The notes: generated from the letters alone by a model not told the origin. A stretch of DNA of 64,000 nucleotides from Noviherbaspirillum malthae (GCF_015352985.1 NZ_JACYXF010000010.1:1-64000); one strand, 5' to 3'; shown: positions 18,096 through 26,850, counted from the stretch's first letter. Made by a program: numbers and translations.

Positions 18096-18728
18096 ATGCT
18101 CGAAAAATTGCCAAGCGTGATAGGACAGGCCCTGCACGACCGCCGTGCGGGTCTGGGCAGCATCGCCTTCAACTTGATCGACCTGCGCGAGGGAACTGCG
18201 GCAATCAATGTCAGCAGCCTTGCCTTCGGCGATCACGAGGCCATACCGGCGCAATACACGGCCGATGGCGCGGGCACATCACCGCCTGTCGAATGGACGG
18301 GCATTCCCTTGGAAACCGGATCGGTCGTGCTGCTGGTCGAAGATGCGGATGCACCTACGCCCCATCCTCTGGTGCATGCGATCGTCGTCGCATTGCCGCC
18401 GAAAGACGGCAATTTGCCGGAAGGTGCATTGGACGATGCTGAACTGGAGGGCGATATCGGCCGCAATTCCTATCTGCGCACGCGCTGGCTGCCGCCTGAT
18501 CCGCCTCCCGGACACGGCGTGCATCGTTATGCATTCCAGGTGTTTGCGCTGAGTGCGGGGGCGGATCTGCCGAAGACGCCGGGCCGCGAAAGCGTGCTCA
18601 AGGCCATCGAGGAACATGCGATTGCCAGCGGCTGCCTGATCGGCACCTACGAGAGATCGGACGGCTCGATCAAGATCCCGGCATCGTCGGCAATTGCTGC
18701 CGGTCCGGCGGAAACGCCTGGGGTTTGA
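18096..18728 (+). CDS. YbhB/YbcL-family (PEBP, Raf kinase inhibitor-like) protein
   Basis: A 210-residue cytoplasmic PEBP-fold protein. The anion-binding pocket motifs are visible: VEDADAPTPHPLVHAIV and PPGHGVHRYAFQVFAL. Bacterial members bind small anionic or phosphorylated ligands and have no settled role. An AGGAGG-type ribosome binding site precedes the ATG. It follows the DJ-1/PfpI gene closely, and convergent genes lie downstream. The N-terminal 35 residues are an extension relative to E. coli YbhB. Confidence 0.87.
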   Translation: MLEKLPSVIGQALHDRRAGLGSIAFNLIDLREGTAAINVSSLAFGDHEAIPAQYTADGAGTSPPVEWTGIPLETGSVVLLVEDADAPTPHPLVHAIVVALPPKDGNLPEGALDDAELEGDIGRNSYLRTRWLPPDPPPGHGVHRYAFQVFALSAGADLPKTPGRESVLKAIEEHAIASGCLIGTYERSDGSIKIPASSAIAAGPAETPGV

Positions 18729-18780
18729 CGGGCAACAGCGTCGGGCGCTGATTGGACCCAGTAATCCGGTTATCCGGCAT

Positions 18781-19269
18781 TCAGACGGCGGATGCCTGTC
18801 CCGCCTGGCGTTGTCTGGGCAGGAATTCCGAGAAGGTGTCGAGCAGGGTGCGGGCGCGGAACGGCTTGAGAATCACGCGCGTCACCTGGCGATGCCGAAG
18901 CTCCTGCAGAAGAAGGGCATCGCAGCGGTCCACCAGTACGGCGATCGGCATGTCCCGAATGACGGGGTCGGCGCTTGTCCGTATTTCGTCAAGCAGGCTG
19001 AAATCGTACTGCGCATATCTGCGCTCGCCGAAGTCGAGCGCGATGACTGCGCCGTGATAGGCGCGTTCGGCGAGCATCCGGAACGCGGATGTCTGGCTGG
19101 CAGCCTCATGAATGTGGGCGATGCCGAGCGTGCGCGCGGTCAGCGCAACGGTTCGCCTGAGCAGCGGGTCCTTTTCCACCAGCAGCATGGAAACTATCAG
19201 GGAAGCTGGGGGCGCCGATGCCGGCAGTGTCATGTTCTGCGCCTTGGCCGCGATGCGCTGCACGTTCAT
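18781..19269 (-). CDS. Stand-alone response-regulator receiver protein
   Basis: A 162-residue protein whose residues about 27-150 match a CheY-like receiver: acidic pair in LLVEKDPLLRR, the phospho-acceptor aspartate in AVIALDFGE, and the lysine in VILKPF. The usual switch Ser/Thr appears replaced by Val (in IAVLVDRC), so it may signal atypically. It has no output domain. It overlaps the upstream GAF gene by four bases (ATGA), so the two are co-translated. Its kinase partner is not obvious. Confidence 0.75.
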   Translation of the reverse strand: MNVQRIAAKAQNMTLPASAPPASLIVSMLLVEKDPLLRRTVALTARTLGIAHIHEAASQTSAFRMLAERAYHGAVIALDFGERRYAQYDFSLLDEIRTSADPVIRDMPIAVLVDRCDALLLQELRHRQVTRVILKPFRARTLLDTFSEFLPRQRQAGQASAV

Positions 19270-19775
19270 GCCCTGACCTCAGGCATGTCACCCGGCGCCA
19301 GCAACTCGGCCACTGCAAGGTCGCGCAGCGAAGAAAGAATGGACAGGTCGGTGGCGTCCAGGCGCCGAACCCTGGTATCGATCAGGCAGAGCGTACCGAT
19401 CGCCTGCCCGTCCGGCATGATCAAGGGGGCGCCTGCATAGAAGCGGATGTAGGGCTCCCCGAGCACCAAGGGGTTATCGACGAAGCGCTCGTCAACCCGC
19501 GCATCCGGCACGACAAGAACTTTATCGCAATGGATCGCATGGCCGCAGAAAGAGATGTCCCGGGGCGTTTCGCATACGCCGAGGCCGGTCCTTGCCTTGA
19601 ACCATTGACGATTTTCGTCGATGAGCGAAATAAGTGCGATCGGAACGTCGAATTCCGCTGCGGCGAATTCAACGATGCGGTCGAAGCGTTCTTCCGGCGG
19701 AGTGTCGAGGATGAGCAAGGCGCGCAGTGCTTCTAGCCGCTGCTGCTCGTCAGCGGGGATCGGGGCGGATTGCAT
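19266..19775 (-). CDS. GAF domain-containing protein
   Basis: A 169-residue protein made almost entirely of one GAF domain (about residues 20-160). Key segments are VPIALISLIDENRQWFK, FCGHAIHCDKVLVVPDAR, and FYAGAPLIMPDGQAIGTLC. GAF domains bind small ligands or act as dimerising sensors. The same signature appears in the C-terminal domain of the permease encoded just upstream, so the two GAF domains are probably related by duplication. The stop overlaps the start of the receiver gene. Confidence 0.85.
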   Translation of the reverse strand: MQSAPIPADEQQRLEALRALLILDTPPEERFDRIVEFAAAEFDVPIALISLIDENRQWFKARTGLGVCETPRDISFCGHAIHCDKVLVVPDARVDERFVDNPLVLGEPYIRFYAGAPLIMPDGQAIGTLCLIDTRVRRLDATDLSILSSLRDLAVAELLAPGDMPEVRA

Positions 19776-19959
19776 ACGTGCGGAGAAGTAAAATTGCCTT
19801 CTTTATTGGTGACAAGCAACTTTACCGCATTGTCGGAATGGGCGGCAAGTGAGCTGTCCGTCCTGATCAAGGATGCAAGAGCCGCCACACCATGCGGTCG
19901 GTTCCGTGCGGAGCCCGACGTCAGTCAGGCAGCCGGCTTGCGCTCAAACAGATAGGCGA

Positions 19960-22335
19960 TCATGGCAGCGGAAGGCTGCCGGCTTCCGCGTTCTCCATGG
20001 CGGGATCCGGGACAGACCTTCGCCCCTTCGCAAGTTCGGCCATCAATTCGTCGGCGATCACCTGCATGAGCTTGAGTTCGCGGGGGCTGAGCGTGCGCGG
20101 TTTGAGGTCAATGACGCAGAGCGATCCGATCACTTGTCCGGACATTGTGCGCAGCGGCACGCCGGCATAGAAGCGCATTTCGTTTTCACGCAGGAAGGGA
20201 TTCTTCGCGAAACGCGGATCGCGTGCCGTATCTTCGACGACGAGCGGTGCATTGGCGGCTACCACATGCGTGCATATCGAGGTTTCTCGCGTGCCCTGGC
20301 GCGACTTTTCCAGTTCCGCAGGCAGACCCCAGGCCCCCTTCCATAATTGGAGGCTGTCGTCGATCAGCGACACCATGCCTATCGGCATGTCCATGGCCTC
20401 GGCGACCGTATGCGCCACCCGGTCGAGATGGACGCTGTTGCCGGGATCGAGGGCGCCGCTTGCCTGCAGAGCCTGCAGCCTCGCCTCCTCTTCGGCAGGA
20501 ACCGGAACCGGCGGCGCGGCTGCCGGAACAGTAGCCTGGCCGACGATTTCTTCGATCATGTGTGCGGCTGCCTCAAGGCTGGTTGCCGTGGAGTCCGCCC
20601 CTGCTTCCGTAGCCAGCTTCTCGGGCGTACCGGCTTCTGCCGCGAGGTTCCACGCGCCGATCACGATTTTCAGGCGGCGCGAACGCGGCCTCAGGCGTCG
20701 GCTGACGAAACGCGCATACGCCTTGGGCGTGGGATTGAGGTAGGAAAGACAGACCACCTCGACACCGGCAAGATCGAGTGAGCCGATATTGTCCAGGCTA
20801 ATGGCGGACGGCGGAACAACGCGTGCCCCGATGCCGCTGCTTTCCAGCACATGAACCAGCAGCGCGGCCGCCGCAAGATCGAGTTCGCCGCGGCCCGCGA
20901 TGCACAGGACCGGCGTTCCGAGCCACTGGTTGGCCTGTCCCCCCTCCTCTTCCAGCCGACGGGATTCGTAGTCGTGCAGGTCCGCAACCACCGCGCGGAT
21001 GCCGTCGGCGACATGCTTGCGGTCTTCCTTGCTGGCGCCTCGTTCGCGCGCGTTTTCCGCAAGCCTCAGTGCAGGCAAGGCTACCCTGTCATAAAACGAC
21101 AGCAGCGAATCCTCGGCGACCTCCTCTTCGGCGATGTCGATCGCTTCCTCGACGTTGCCGGCGAGCAGGCGCTGGTAAATGCGCTCTTCCGCCGACAGCA
21201 CCGGGTCGCTGCCAAGGAGGACATCGATGAACGCCAGCTGTGGAACATAGCGCCCCATGACCACGAAGCACACGGTCAGCGGCGTTGCAAGGATCAGCCC
21301 GACAGGTCCCCACAGCAAGGTCCAGAAGATGGCGGACAGAATGACCGCCATCGGCGTCATTCCCGTGCTCGATCCATAAAGCCAGGGCTCGATGACGTTG
21401 TTGCTGACGAGTTCCAGTACAAGGATCAGTGCGCCGGTCCACAGCAGCATGTTCCAGCCGGGGTCGACCGCAAACGCCAGCAGCATGGGAAATACCGCGG
21501 CGATGACCGGGCCGAGATAGGGAATGAAGCGCAGCAGGGTCGCCAGCAGCGCCCACAGGAACGCGCCGGGCACGCCGATCAGGTACAGGCCGATGCCGAG
21601 CGGTATGCCGTAGGTTGCGTTCACGACCAGCTGCATCAGCAGGTAGCGGCTGACGCGGCTGGCGGCTTCGCTCAATGCTTCCGTCGTGCGGTGCAGGTCG
21701 GTCCCGGCCAGCCGGATGAAGCGGTCCCGCAAGTCGCTGGGCGCCAGCAGCACGAAGAAGATGAAAACGATGACCAGGCCTGCCGTGCTGACCGGGCCCA
21801 TCAGCGATCCGGCAACGCTTTGCAGCGTCTCCAGCGGGTGCTGTTCACCGGGTTCGATGCGGACCGGCATGGGCTGCTGCGTCTTTGATGCGCCCGACCC
21901 GCTGCCCTTGGCGCGCGGCGTGGTCCCGGCCACTTCCGACAATTCCTTTCCCAATGCCTGGATCACCGCGGAGGTGCGGTCGATCGCGCCGCCTCCCGGT
22001 GCAGCCGACCGGATGGAGCGTATTTTCTTTTGCATGGTCTGCTGATAGGTCGGCAGGTTGTCCGACAGCGCCACCACCTGGCTGCCCATCAGCACGGAAA
22101 CGCCGGCCACCATGGCGACGGCTCCGCTCACCACGAAGACGACGGCCGCCGTGCGTGGAATGCGCGCGCGCCGCATCCAGGCCACAGGAGGCGCCAGCAT
22201 GAAGCTCAGCAGGATGGCCAGTGCAAAGGGCACGAAGATATCGCGGCCGACATACAGCACGGCAATGCTGAGCACAACCACGACCGCAGTGCTGAGGTTG
22301 ATGTTGATATCAGGATTGGCGGAGTCGTCGGACAC
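19960..22335 (-). CDS. AI-2E-family permease fused to a C-terminal GAF domain
   Basis: A 791-residue protein. Residues 1 to about 380 form the PerM/AI-2E transporter-type membrane domain, with eight or so helices and the LLRFIPYLGPVIAAVFPML motif. A soluble stretch follows, then a Rossmann-like segment near residues 470-570 (TPVLCIAGRGELDLAAAALL, then VVCLSYLNP), then a GAF domain at about 630-780 containing ICTHVVAANAPLVVEDTARD. Permeases with the middle cytoplasmic region are familiar in Burkholderiales and rhizobia, but the appended GAF sensor is unusual. It is transcribed in the same direction as the GAF and receiver genes below it. Substrate unknown. Confidence 0.85.
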   Translation of the reverse strand: MSDDSANPDININLSTAVVVVLSIAVLYVGRDIFVPFALAILLSFMLAPPVAWMRRARIPRTAAVVFVVSGAVAMVAGVSVLMGSQVVALSDNLPTYQQTMQKKIRSIRSAAPGGGAIDRTSAVIQALGKELSEVAGTTPRAKGSGSGASKTQQPMPVRIEPGEQHPLETLQSVAGSLMGPVSTAGLVIVFIFFVLLAPSDLRDRFIRLAGTDLHRTTEALSEAASRVSRYLLMQLVVNATYGIPLGIGLYLIGVPGAFLWALLATLLRFIPYLGPVIAAVFPMLLAFAVDPGWNMLLWTGALILVLELVSNNVIEPWLYGSSTGMTPMAVILSAIFWTLLWGPVGLILATPLTVCFVVMGRYVPQLAFIDVLLGSDPVLSAEERIYQRLLAGNVEEAIDIAEEEVAEDSLLSFYDRVALPALRLAENARERGASKEDRKHVADGIRAVVADLHDYESRRLEEEGGQANQWLGTPVLCIAGRGELDLAAAALLVHVLESSGIGARVVPPSAISLDNIGSLDLAGVEVVCLSYLNPTPKAYARFVSRRLRPRSRRLKIVIGAWNLAAEAGTPEKLATEAGADSTATSLEAAAHMIEEIVGQATVPAAAPPVPVPAEEEARLQALQASGALDPGNSVHLDRVAHTVAEAMDMPIGMVSLIDDSLQLWKGAWGLPAELEKSRQGTRETSICTHVVAANAPLVVEDTARDPRFAKNPFLRENEMRFYAGVPLRTMSGQVIGSLCVIDLKPRTLSPRELKLMQVIADELMAELAKGRRSVPDPAMENAEAGSLPLP

Positions 22336-22554
22336 GGAGAGGAACCTGGGGTAGATGCAAGGCTAAAGTAAGGAATCGGAAAGCTCGCGGCTGCAATGTA
22401 CGGATTGCGGAGACTGCAGCAAATTAGGCTTCGGAAAGGAAAAAGTGTTCCAGCGCGCAGATGCAAGCATTGCGATTGCGCAACGTGATTCGGTACGAGA
22501 CAGCAGCCCTGCGGATTCCGCCGAGCATGAAAGGCAAAAAGACAAACAAGAATG

Positions 22555-22578
22555 AAAAAAGCCGGTCGCTGGACCGGC
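22555..22578 (-). terminator. Intrinsic terminator after the universal stress protein gene
   Basis: On the minus strand GACCGGC/GCCGGTC form a 7-bp GC stem (22561-22567 with 22572-22578) followed by six T residues (22555-22560 on the complementary strand). It lies 62 bp past the stop codon of the universal stress protein gene, separating it from the permease-GAF gene. Confidence 0.8.
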
Positions 22579-22639
22579 TCCTTTCGGGACGTGCGGAAAC
22601 ACTTTCCGCGCATGCTGACTCGATGCTGCCGTGCTCGGA

Positions 22640-23080
22640 TTATGAGCCGATCACCCGGCAGCTCTCCGCGTTTCCAAGCAGGTTGCGCACTTCGCTTGCC
22701 AGCGTGCCGAACAGCCTCTCCGCGACGCTGGCCTGCGGCGCCCGCCCCATGATGATGCGATCGCACCTGATCTCGGTGGCGAAACGCACGATGGTTTCGG
22801 CGGTGCGGCCGATCTCGATATGGGTCAGAAAAGGTACATTGGCCTTGCGCAGCTCCGCTGCCAGAGGTGCCAGTTCCTCCCTGGCCGCCTCCCGATGAAT
22901 CTGCCGGAGCTCGGCACTGCCGAAGAATTCGGCGACGTGCTGCGACACCGGCGTCTGCACGCTCAGCAGATGAATCTGCACGGACTGCTCTCTGTGATAG
23001 ATGGCAATCGCTTCGGTAACCGCACTGCACAATTGAGCAGGCCGGCTGTGAATGCTGACGGGAACGAGCAATTTTCTCAT
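22640..23080 (-). CDS. Universal stress protein (UspA family)
   Basis: A 146-residue single-domain Usp protein. It opens with the strand KLLVPVSIHSRPAQL and ends with the ATP-binding-type loop IMGRAPQASVAERLFGTLASEV. This loop departs from the GxxG(9x)G(S/T) consensus, because the second glycine position is not clear, so ATP binding is uncertain. It lies between TerC and the permease-GAF gene, all leftward, and has its own terminator. Confidence 0.85.
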   Translation of the reverse strand: MRKLLVPVSIHSRPAQLCSAVTEAIAIYHREQSVQIHLLSVQTPVSQHVAEFFGSAELRQIHREAAREELAPLAAELRKANVPFLTHIEIGRTAETIVRFATEIRCDRIIMGRAPQASVAERLFGTLASEVRNLLGNAESCRVIGS

Positions 23081-23129
23081 GTCGATTCTTTCATGACCGT
23101 GCCTGGAAACGAGGAGCTTCAGGGGCGCT

Positions 23130-23825
23130 TCAGCCGACTTCGTTCAGCGGTTCCTTGGCCGCGGCCCGGCGCTGCTGCCATTTGCCGACCGCAATCACGA
23201 GCAGTGCGCAGAGCACGGGAGGCACCAGATGGAGGTTGTGGTGTGATTCAGCCCAGCCGCCGATCGCCGGATCGGAGAACGCCATTTCGCCTGCCACCCA
23301 GCCGAGCAATGCCGCACCGGCGGTGATGATGATCGGGAAGCGCGTCATCAGCTTGAGGATGATGGTGCTGCCATAGATGATGAGCGGAATGCTGACGCCG
23401 AGTCCGACGACCAGCAGGAAGACGTTGCCTTTCGCGGCGGCAGCGACGCCGATCACGTTGTCGAGGCTCATGACCAGGTCGGCGATGATGATGGTCTTGA
23501 TCGCAGCCGCCAGGTTCGAGTGACCTTCCATCTCTTCCTCGTCATCCTCGCCCTTGAGCAGGTTGATGCCGATCCACAGCAGCAGTGCGGCGCCTGCCAG
23601 CTTGAGGTAGGGAAGCGACAGCAGATAGACGGCGAAAAACGTCAGTACGATACGCAGGACGATCGCGCCGACGCTGCCGAAGAGGATGGCCTTCTTCTGC
23701 TGGGACGCAGGAAGTGAACGCGAAGCGAGCGCAATGACGACGGCATTGTCGCCGCTCAGCACGATATTGATCAGAATGATCTGGGACAGGGCAAGCCAGA
23801 ACTCCGGCGCAGCCAGCATGGACAT
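23130..23825 (-). CDS. TerC-family integral membrane protein
   Basis: A 231-residue TerC/YjbE-type membrane protein with about seven helices. The conserved acidic membrane motifs are visible as NIVLSGDNAVVIALASR near residue 20 and LVMSLDNVIGVAA in the middle. TerC proteins are linked to manganese export and metallation of exported proteins. An AAGGAG ribosome binding site six bases before the ATG at 23825 fixes the start. A 21-base palindrome lies in the leader. It follows a two-component system by 127 bp. Confidence 0.88.
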   Translation of the reverse strand: MSMLAAPEFWLALSQIILINIVLSGDNAVVIALASRSLPASQQKKAILFGSVGAIVLRIVLTFFAVYLLSLPYLKLAGAALLLWIGINLLKGEDDEEEMEGHSNLAAAIKTIIIADLVMSLDNVIGVAAAAKGNVFLLVVGLGVSIPLIIYGSTIILKLMTRFPIIITAGAALLGWVAGEMAFSDPAIGGWAESHHNLHLVPPVLCALLVIAVGKWQQRRAAAKEPLNEVG

Positions 23826-23848
23826 TGGTTTCTCCTTGATGATTTCCT

Positions 23849-23869
23849 GGAGACCAAGGCTTGGTCTCC
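23849..23869 (-). promoter_or_regulatory. Perfect palindromic hairpin in the terC leader
   Basis: GGAGACCAAG at 23849-23858 and CTTGGTCTCC at 23860-23869 form a 10-bp perfect stem with one central base, 24 bp upstream of the terC start. In RNA the loop would need to open by one or two pairs. TerC genes are often controlled by manganese-sensing leaders, but I could not recognise the yybP-ykoY consensus here. It could equally be a protein-binding palindrome. Confidence 0.5.
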
Positions 23870-23952
23870 GCTTGCCGTCAAGGATACGGAAGCGTGCTGT
23901 CGCCTCCCTTTCGCATGCCTTACGCCACGCTGTCTGATTCCTTTCGCCAGCC

Positions 23953-25368
23953 TTACAACATGGAGCCCGACGTGTCCGGACTTCCCGAAGCAGGGAAAAG
24001 GACGGTGAAGGCATTGCCGACCCCGTCCTTGTCCTCTTCCAGGGTGATGCGGGCATGATGCACGGTCGCTATCTCGCTGACGATGGCCAGGCCCAGCCCG
24101 CTTCCATCGACTTGCGTACCGAGCAGACGGTGGAAGCGTTCGAAGATACGCGTACGCTCTTCCACGGGAATGCGCGGACCGTCGTCGCTGATGGACAGGG
24201 TGGGCTGGGAGCCGTTGAGTACATGGACGGTCACCTTGCCGCCGTCCTGACTGTAACGCACCGCGTTGTCGATCAGGTTATTGATCAATTCCCGCAGGCG
24301 ATGCGTATCGCCGTCGATCATGACGCGCCCGCCATGTCCTTCGAAGCCGAGATCGATGTTGCGCTTGAGAGCTTCAGGCACCCATTCCATCGTGATCTCG
24401 AGCGCCAGCGCATGCAGATCGAGCGGCAGCAGCTTGACATTCTCGACGGCTCCCGGTTCATTGCGCGCCAGCGACAGCAATTGCCCGACCAGCCGCGACA
24501 GGCGATCGGCGCTGACATAAAGCTGGGCGACCGCATGCTGCAGCTTGCCGCTGTCGGCTTCCCGCAGCGCCAGCTCGATTTGGGCCTTCATGCCGGCGAC
24601 GGGCGTCTTGAGCTGGTGCGCGGCATCGGCGATGAATCGGTTCTGGAAATTCAGCGTGGCATCCAGGCGCTGCAGCAGACCGTTCACTTCCGCCACCAGT
24701 GGACGCACCTCCGCGGGCACATCATGGTCGTCGATGGGGCTCAGGTCCAGATGCGAGCGGTTCGATACCGCCCGCGTCAGCATCTGCAGCGGTTTCAGTC
24801 CCTGGCGCACGCCGACGCACACCGCCAGGATGGCAAGAACGATGAGGAGCAGTTGCGGAACGAGCACGCTGGCACGGATCTCCGTCGCCAGACGCTGCCG
24901 CTTGTTGAGGGTTTCGCCGACCTGCACCAGGATCCAGCCGGGCGCGCCGTTGCCGGCATACGCCATGCGCGCCGCCACCATCCGGACCTCCATGCCATGC
25001 ACGACGTCGTCATAGAATACGGCACCGTCCTTACCCGGCACGCCGTTCCTTGGCGGTGCGATGGCGTCGTCGCCGCCGATCAGCCGGTCATCGCTGGATG
25101 AAACCTTGTAGAAGAGCCGGTCGTCCTGATCCGTCAGCAGCAGCCTTTCCGTACCGGCCGAGATATCGATGCGAGCCTGGCCGCCGTCAAGCTGCACATG
25201 CAGGAAGACTTCACGTGCAATTTCGTGCAGCGCGCGGTCATAAGCCTGGTTCGAGAAGCCCGCCGAGGTGGCGTAGGTAATGATCGTGTCGAGAAGCAGA
25301 AGGGCAAGCAGCGGGCTCAGCAGCCAGGCCAGCAGTTTCCTCTGCAGCGCCGGATCATTCCGGCGCAT
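23953..25368 (-). CDS. Two-component sensor histidine kinase (TctE/QseC-like)
   Basis: A 471-residue membrane kinase. It has an N-terminal helix (LLAWLLSPLLALLLLDTIIT), a periplasmic sensor of about 130 residues of the 2CSK-N type, a second helix (LLLIVLAILAVCVGV), then HAMP, the H-box HQLKTPVAG with the phospho-acceptor His251, and ATP-binding N and G boxes (NLIDNAVRY, GSGLGLAIV). It starts at 25368, overlapping the end of the response regulator by 14 bases. Kinases of this type sense organic acids or other small periplasmic signals. The signal is unknown. Confidence 0.9.
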   Translation of the reverse strand: MRRNDPALQRKLLAWLLSPLLALLLLDTIITYATSAGFSNQAYDRALHEIAREVFLHVQLDGGQARIDISAGTERLLLTDQDDRLFYKVSSSDDRLIGGDDAIAPPRNGVPGKDGAVFYDDVVHGMEVRMVAARMAYAGNGAPGWILVQVGETLNKRQRLATEIRASVLVPQLLLIVLAILAVCVGVRQGLKPLQMLTRAVSNRSHLDLSPIDDHDVPAEVRPLVAEVNGLLQRLDATLNFQNRFIADAAHQLKTPVAGMKAQIELALREADSGKLQHAVAQLYVSADRLSRLVGQLLSLARNEPGAVENVKLLPLDLHALALEITMEWVPEALKRNIDLGFEGHGGRVMIDGDTHRLRELINNLIDNAVRYSQDGGKVTVHVLNGSQPTLSISDDGPRIPVEERTRIFERFHRLLGTQVDGSGLGLAIVSEIATVHHARITLEEDKDGVGNAFTVLFPASGSPDTSGSML

Positions 25369-26032
25369 CGGTCCGTTCCAGCAGATAACCCATGCCGCGT
25401 ATGGTGCGTATGCGGCAGCCGTAGGGCTCCAGCTTCTTGCGTACGCGGTAGACATAGACTTCCATTGCATTGGGTCCGACTTCGTCCCCCCAGCCGTACA
25501 GGTGATTCACCATGTGCTCCTTGCTCACTACCCGCCCTTCCCGCATCAGCAGCAGTTCGAACAAGGCCAGTTCGCGTGCCGAGAGCTCGATAGGCTGGTC
25601 GTCGCAATAAAGACGGCGCCCGCCTGAATCAAGCCTCAGCCGGCCGTGATGGAGATCGGGGGTGGGCTTGCCATGCCCGCGCCGCAGCAGCGCACGCACC
25701 CGCGCTTCAAGCTCGGGCAGATCGAATGGTTTGGTCAGATAGTCATCGGCGCCCAGATCCAGCCCCTTGACACGGTCCGCCAGCGCGTCGAGTGCGGTGA
25801 GGATCAACACCGGCACCTGCGACTTGCGGCCGCGGAGGCGCCGCACGAGGTCGAAACCGCTCATGCCGGGGAGGCCGACATCGAGCACCACCAGATCGTA
25901 GGTGTGAACCGACAAGGCATGGTCAGCCTGCAGGCCATCGCCGACGAGATCAACCGCGTATGCCGATTGCACCAATGCCCGAAACAGCGCATCGGCCAGT
26001 ATTTGATCGTCCTCGACGAGCAGGATACGCAT
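25355..26032 (-). CDS. OmpR-family response regulator (TctD/QseB-like)
   Basis: A 225-residue regulator. The receiver domain (1-115) has its phospho-acceptor aspartate at residue 51 (VVLDVGLPG) and lysine in LTKPFDLPELEARV. The C-terminal winged helix (about 125-220) includes SARELALFELLLMREGRVVS. It overlaps the downstream kinase gene by 14 bases. No target promoter can be named. The following terC gene could be co-transcribed. Confidence 0.92.
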   Translation of the reverse strand: MRILLVEDDQILADALFRALVQSAYAVDLVGDGLQADHALSVHTYDLVVLDVGLPGMSGFDLVRRLRGRKSQVPVLILTALDALADRVKGLDLGADDYLTKPFDLPELEARVRALLRRGHGKPTPDLHHGRLRLDSGGRRLYCDDQPIELSARELALFELLLMREGRVVSKEHMVNHLYGWGDEVGPNAMEVYVYRVRKKLEPYGCRIRTIRGMGYLLERTDAPE

Positions 26033-26161
26033 TGTTTTTTCTGATGAGAAAGGAAACAGGAAGAATCAGAGCGGATTCTACCCGAGGATGACAGACCGCT
26101 GGCGTCCATCCCCAGATGCCTTGCCGTTCGATACAGGCAGGGAAACAATACAGGGAAATGA

Positions 26162-26194
26162 AAACGGGCGAGAAGCTTGCGCTCTCGCCCGTTT
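26162..26194 (-). terminator. Intrinsic terminator of the tRNA-Arg gene
   Basis: AAACGGGCGAGA (26162-26173) pairs perfectly with TCTCGCCCGTTT (26183-26194) around a 9-base loop. Read on the minus strand, the stem lies 16 bases after the CCA end of the tRNA and is followed by TTTTC. Confidence 0.85.
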
Positions 26195-26209
26195 GATGCT
26201 GCATAAATA

Positions 26210-26286
26210 TGGTGCGGCTGGCAGGAATCGAACCCACGACCCCTTGGTTCGTAGCCAAGTACTCTATCCAGCTGAGCTACAGCCGC
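26210..26286 (-). tRNA. tRNA-Arg(ACG)
   Basis: The minus strand folds as a complete 77-base tRNA with encoded CCA: acceptor GCGGCTG/CAGCCGC, D arm with TAGCTCAGCTGGATAGAG, anticodon stem CTTGG/CCAAG with loop CTACGAA (anticodon ACG, arginine), and T arm GTGGGTTCGATTCC. It reads CGU and, after deamination to inosine, CGC and CGA codons. Confidence 0.97.
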
Positions 26287-26356
26287 GAAGGACTCGCATC
26301 ATAGCGCAAAGACAATTTCTTCGCCAGTCCTTTTGCGTATTTCTTTAAAAATACTG

Positions 26357-26403
26357 GAGGGCGCTGGGTGGAGCCCATGCTGGTGGCGGCACCCAGCGCC
26401 CTC
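26357..26403. repeat. Perfect 14-bp inverted repeat downstream of the tRNA region
   Basis: GAGGGCGCTGGGTG (26357-26370) is the exact reverse complement of CACCCAGCGCCCTC (26390-26403), with a 19-base spacer. It lies in the 321-bp gap between the tRNA and a zinc-ribbon gene. It lacks a strong T tract, though TTCCTGG follows. It may be a terminator-type hairpin or a remnant of a mobile element next to a tRNA. Nothing else was seen in the gap. Confidence 0.45.
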
Positions 26404-26607
26404 TTCCTGGCCGGCTCCTGATCGTGCCCGAGCACCCCTCCCTCGCTTGAGAAATTTCAAATAAACATCCAAGTACGATTTTTCCTACCTGCAAAGACAG
26501 ACGATTCCGATTCTCCTTGCCCGCAGGCTTGGATATATTTCTTGCAACGCGGCGCGATGCCGCTCTTGATCAACGCAATGCATAATAACATCGACAAGGA
26601 GGCTCCG

Positions 26608-26850
26608 ATGAGCGATGAAGCAGATGTCGCAAATGACAATATTGAACGCAACCGCATGGCGGCAATCGAGGCATGCCGGCGGCAACCGACCTTGCCTGCA
26701 AAGGGCAGTTGCTGGTTCTGCGAGGAGACGCTTCCCCCGAACCACAAATTCTGCGACAGCGACTGCGCAAGCGATTACGAGCTTGAGCAAGCGGCGTGGG
26801 CACGCGCCGGCCGGCCGCGAGGTCCCGGCGATGTGTACGCAGAGCAGTAA
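26608..26850 (+). CDS. Small zinc-ribbon protein
   Basis: An 80-residue protein with a four-cysteine zinc-finger-like cluster, CWFCEETLPPNHKFCDSDCA: C-x2-C, an 11-residue spacer, then C-x3-C. Flanking regions are charged and helical. AAGGAGG precedes the ATG at 26608 by six bases. Similar small zinc-ribbon proteins occur in many betaproteobacteria, including under phage-related names, with no defined function. It stands alone. Confidence 0.75.
   Translation: MSDEADVANDNIERNRMAAIEACRRQPTLPAKGSCWFCEETLPPNHKFCDSDCASDYELEQAAWARAGRPRGPGDVYAEQ

Noticed and set aside
23826..24000. yybP-ykoY manganese riboswitch before terC
   Set aside because: I could not identify the conserved loop sequences by eye. 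Only the palindrome is reported, and a covariance search is needed.
24055..25101. Long plus-strand open frame opposite the histidine kinase
   Set aside because: It is the GC-rich antisense shadow of a clear kinase gene, with no ribosome binding site and no family resemblance.
25950..26258. Open frame running through tRNA-Arg
   Set aside because: Its start lies in the tRNA sequence. Frames of this kind are common artefacts of tRNA genes.
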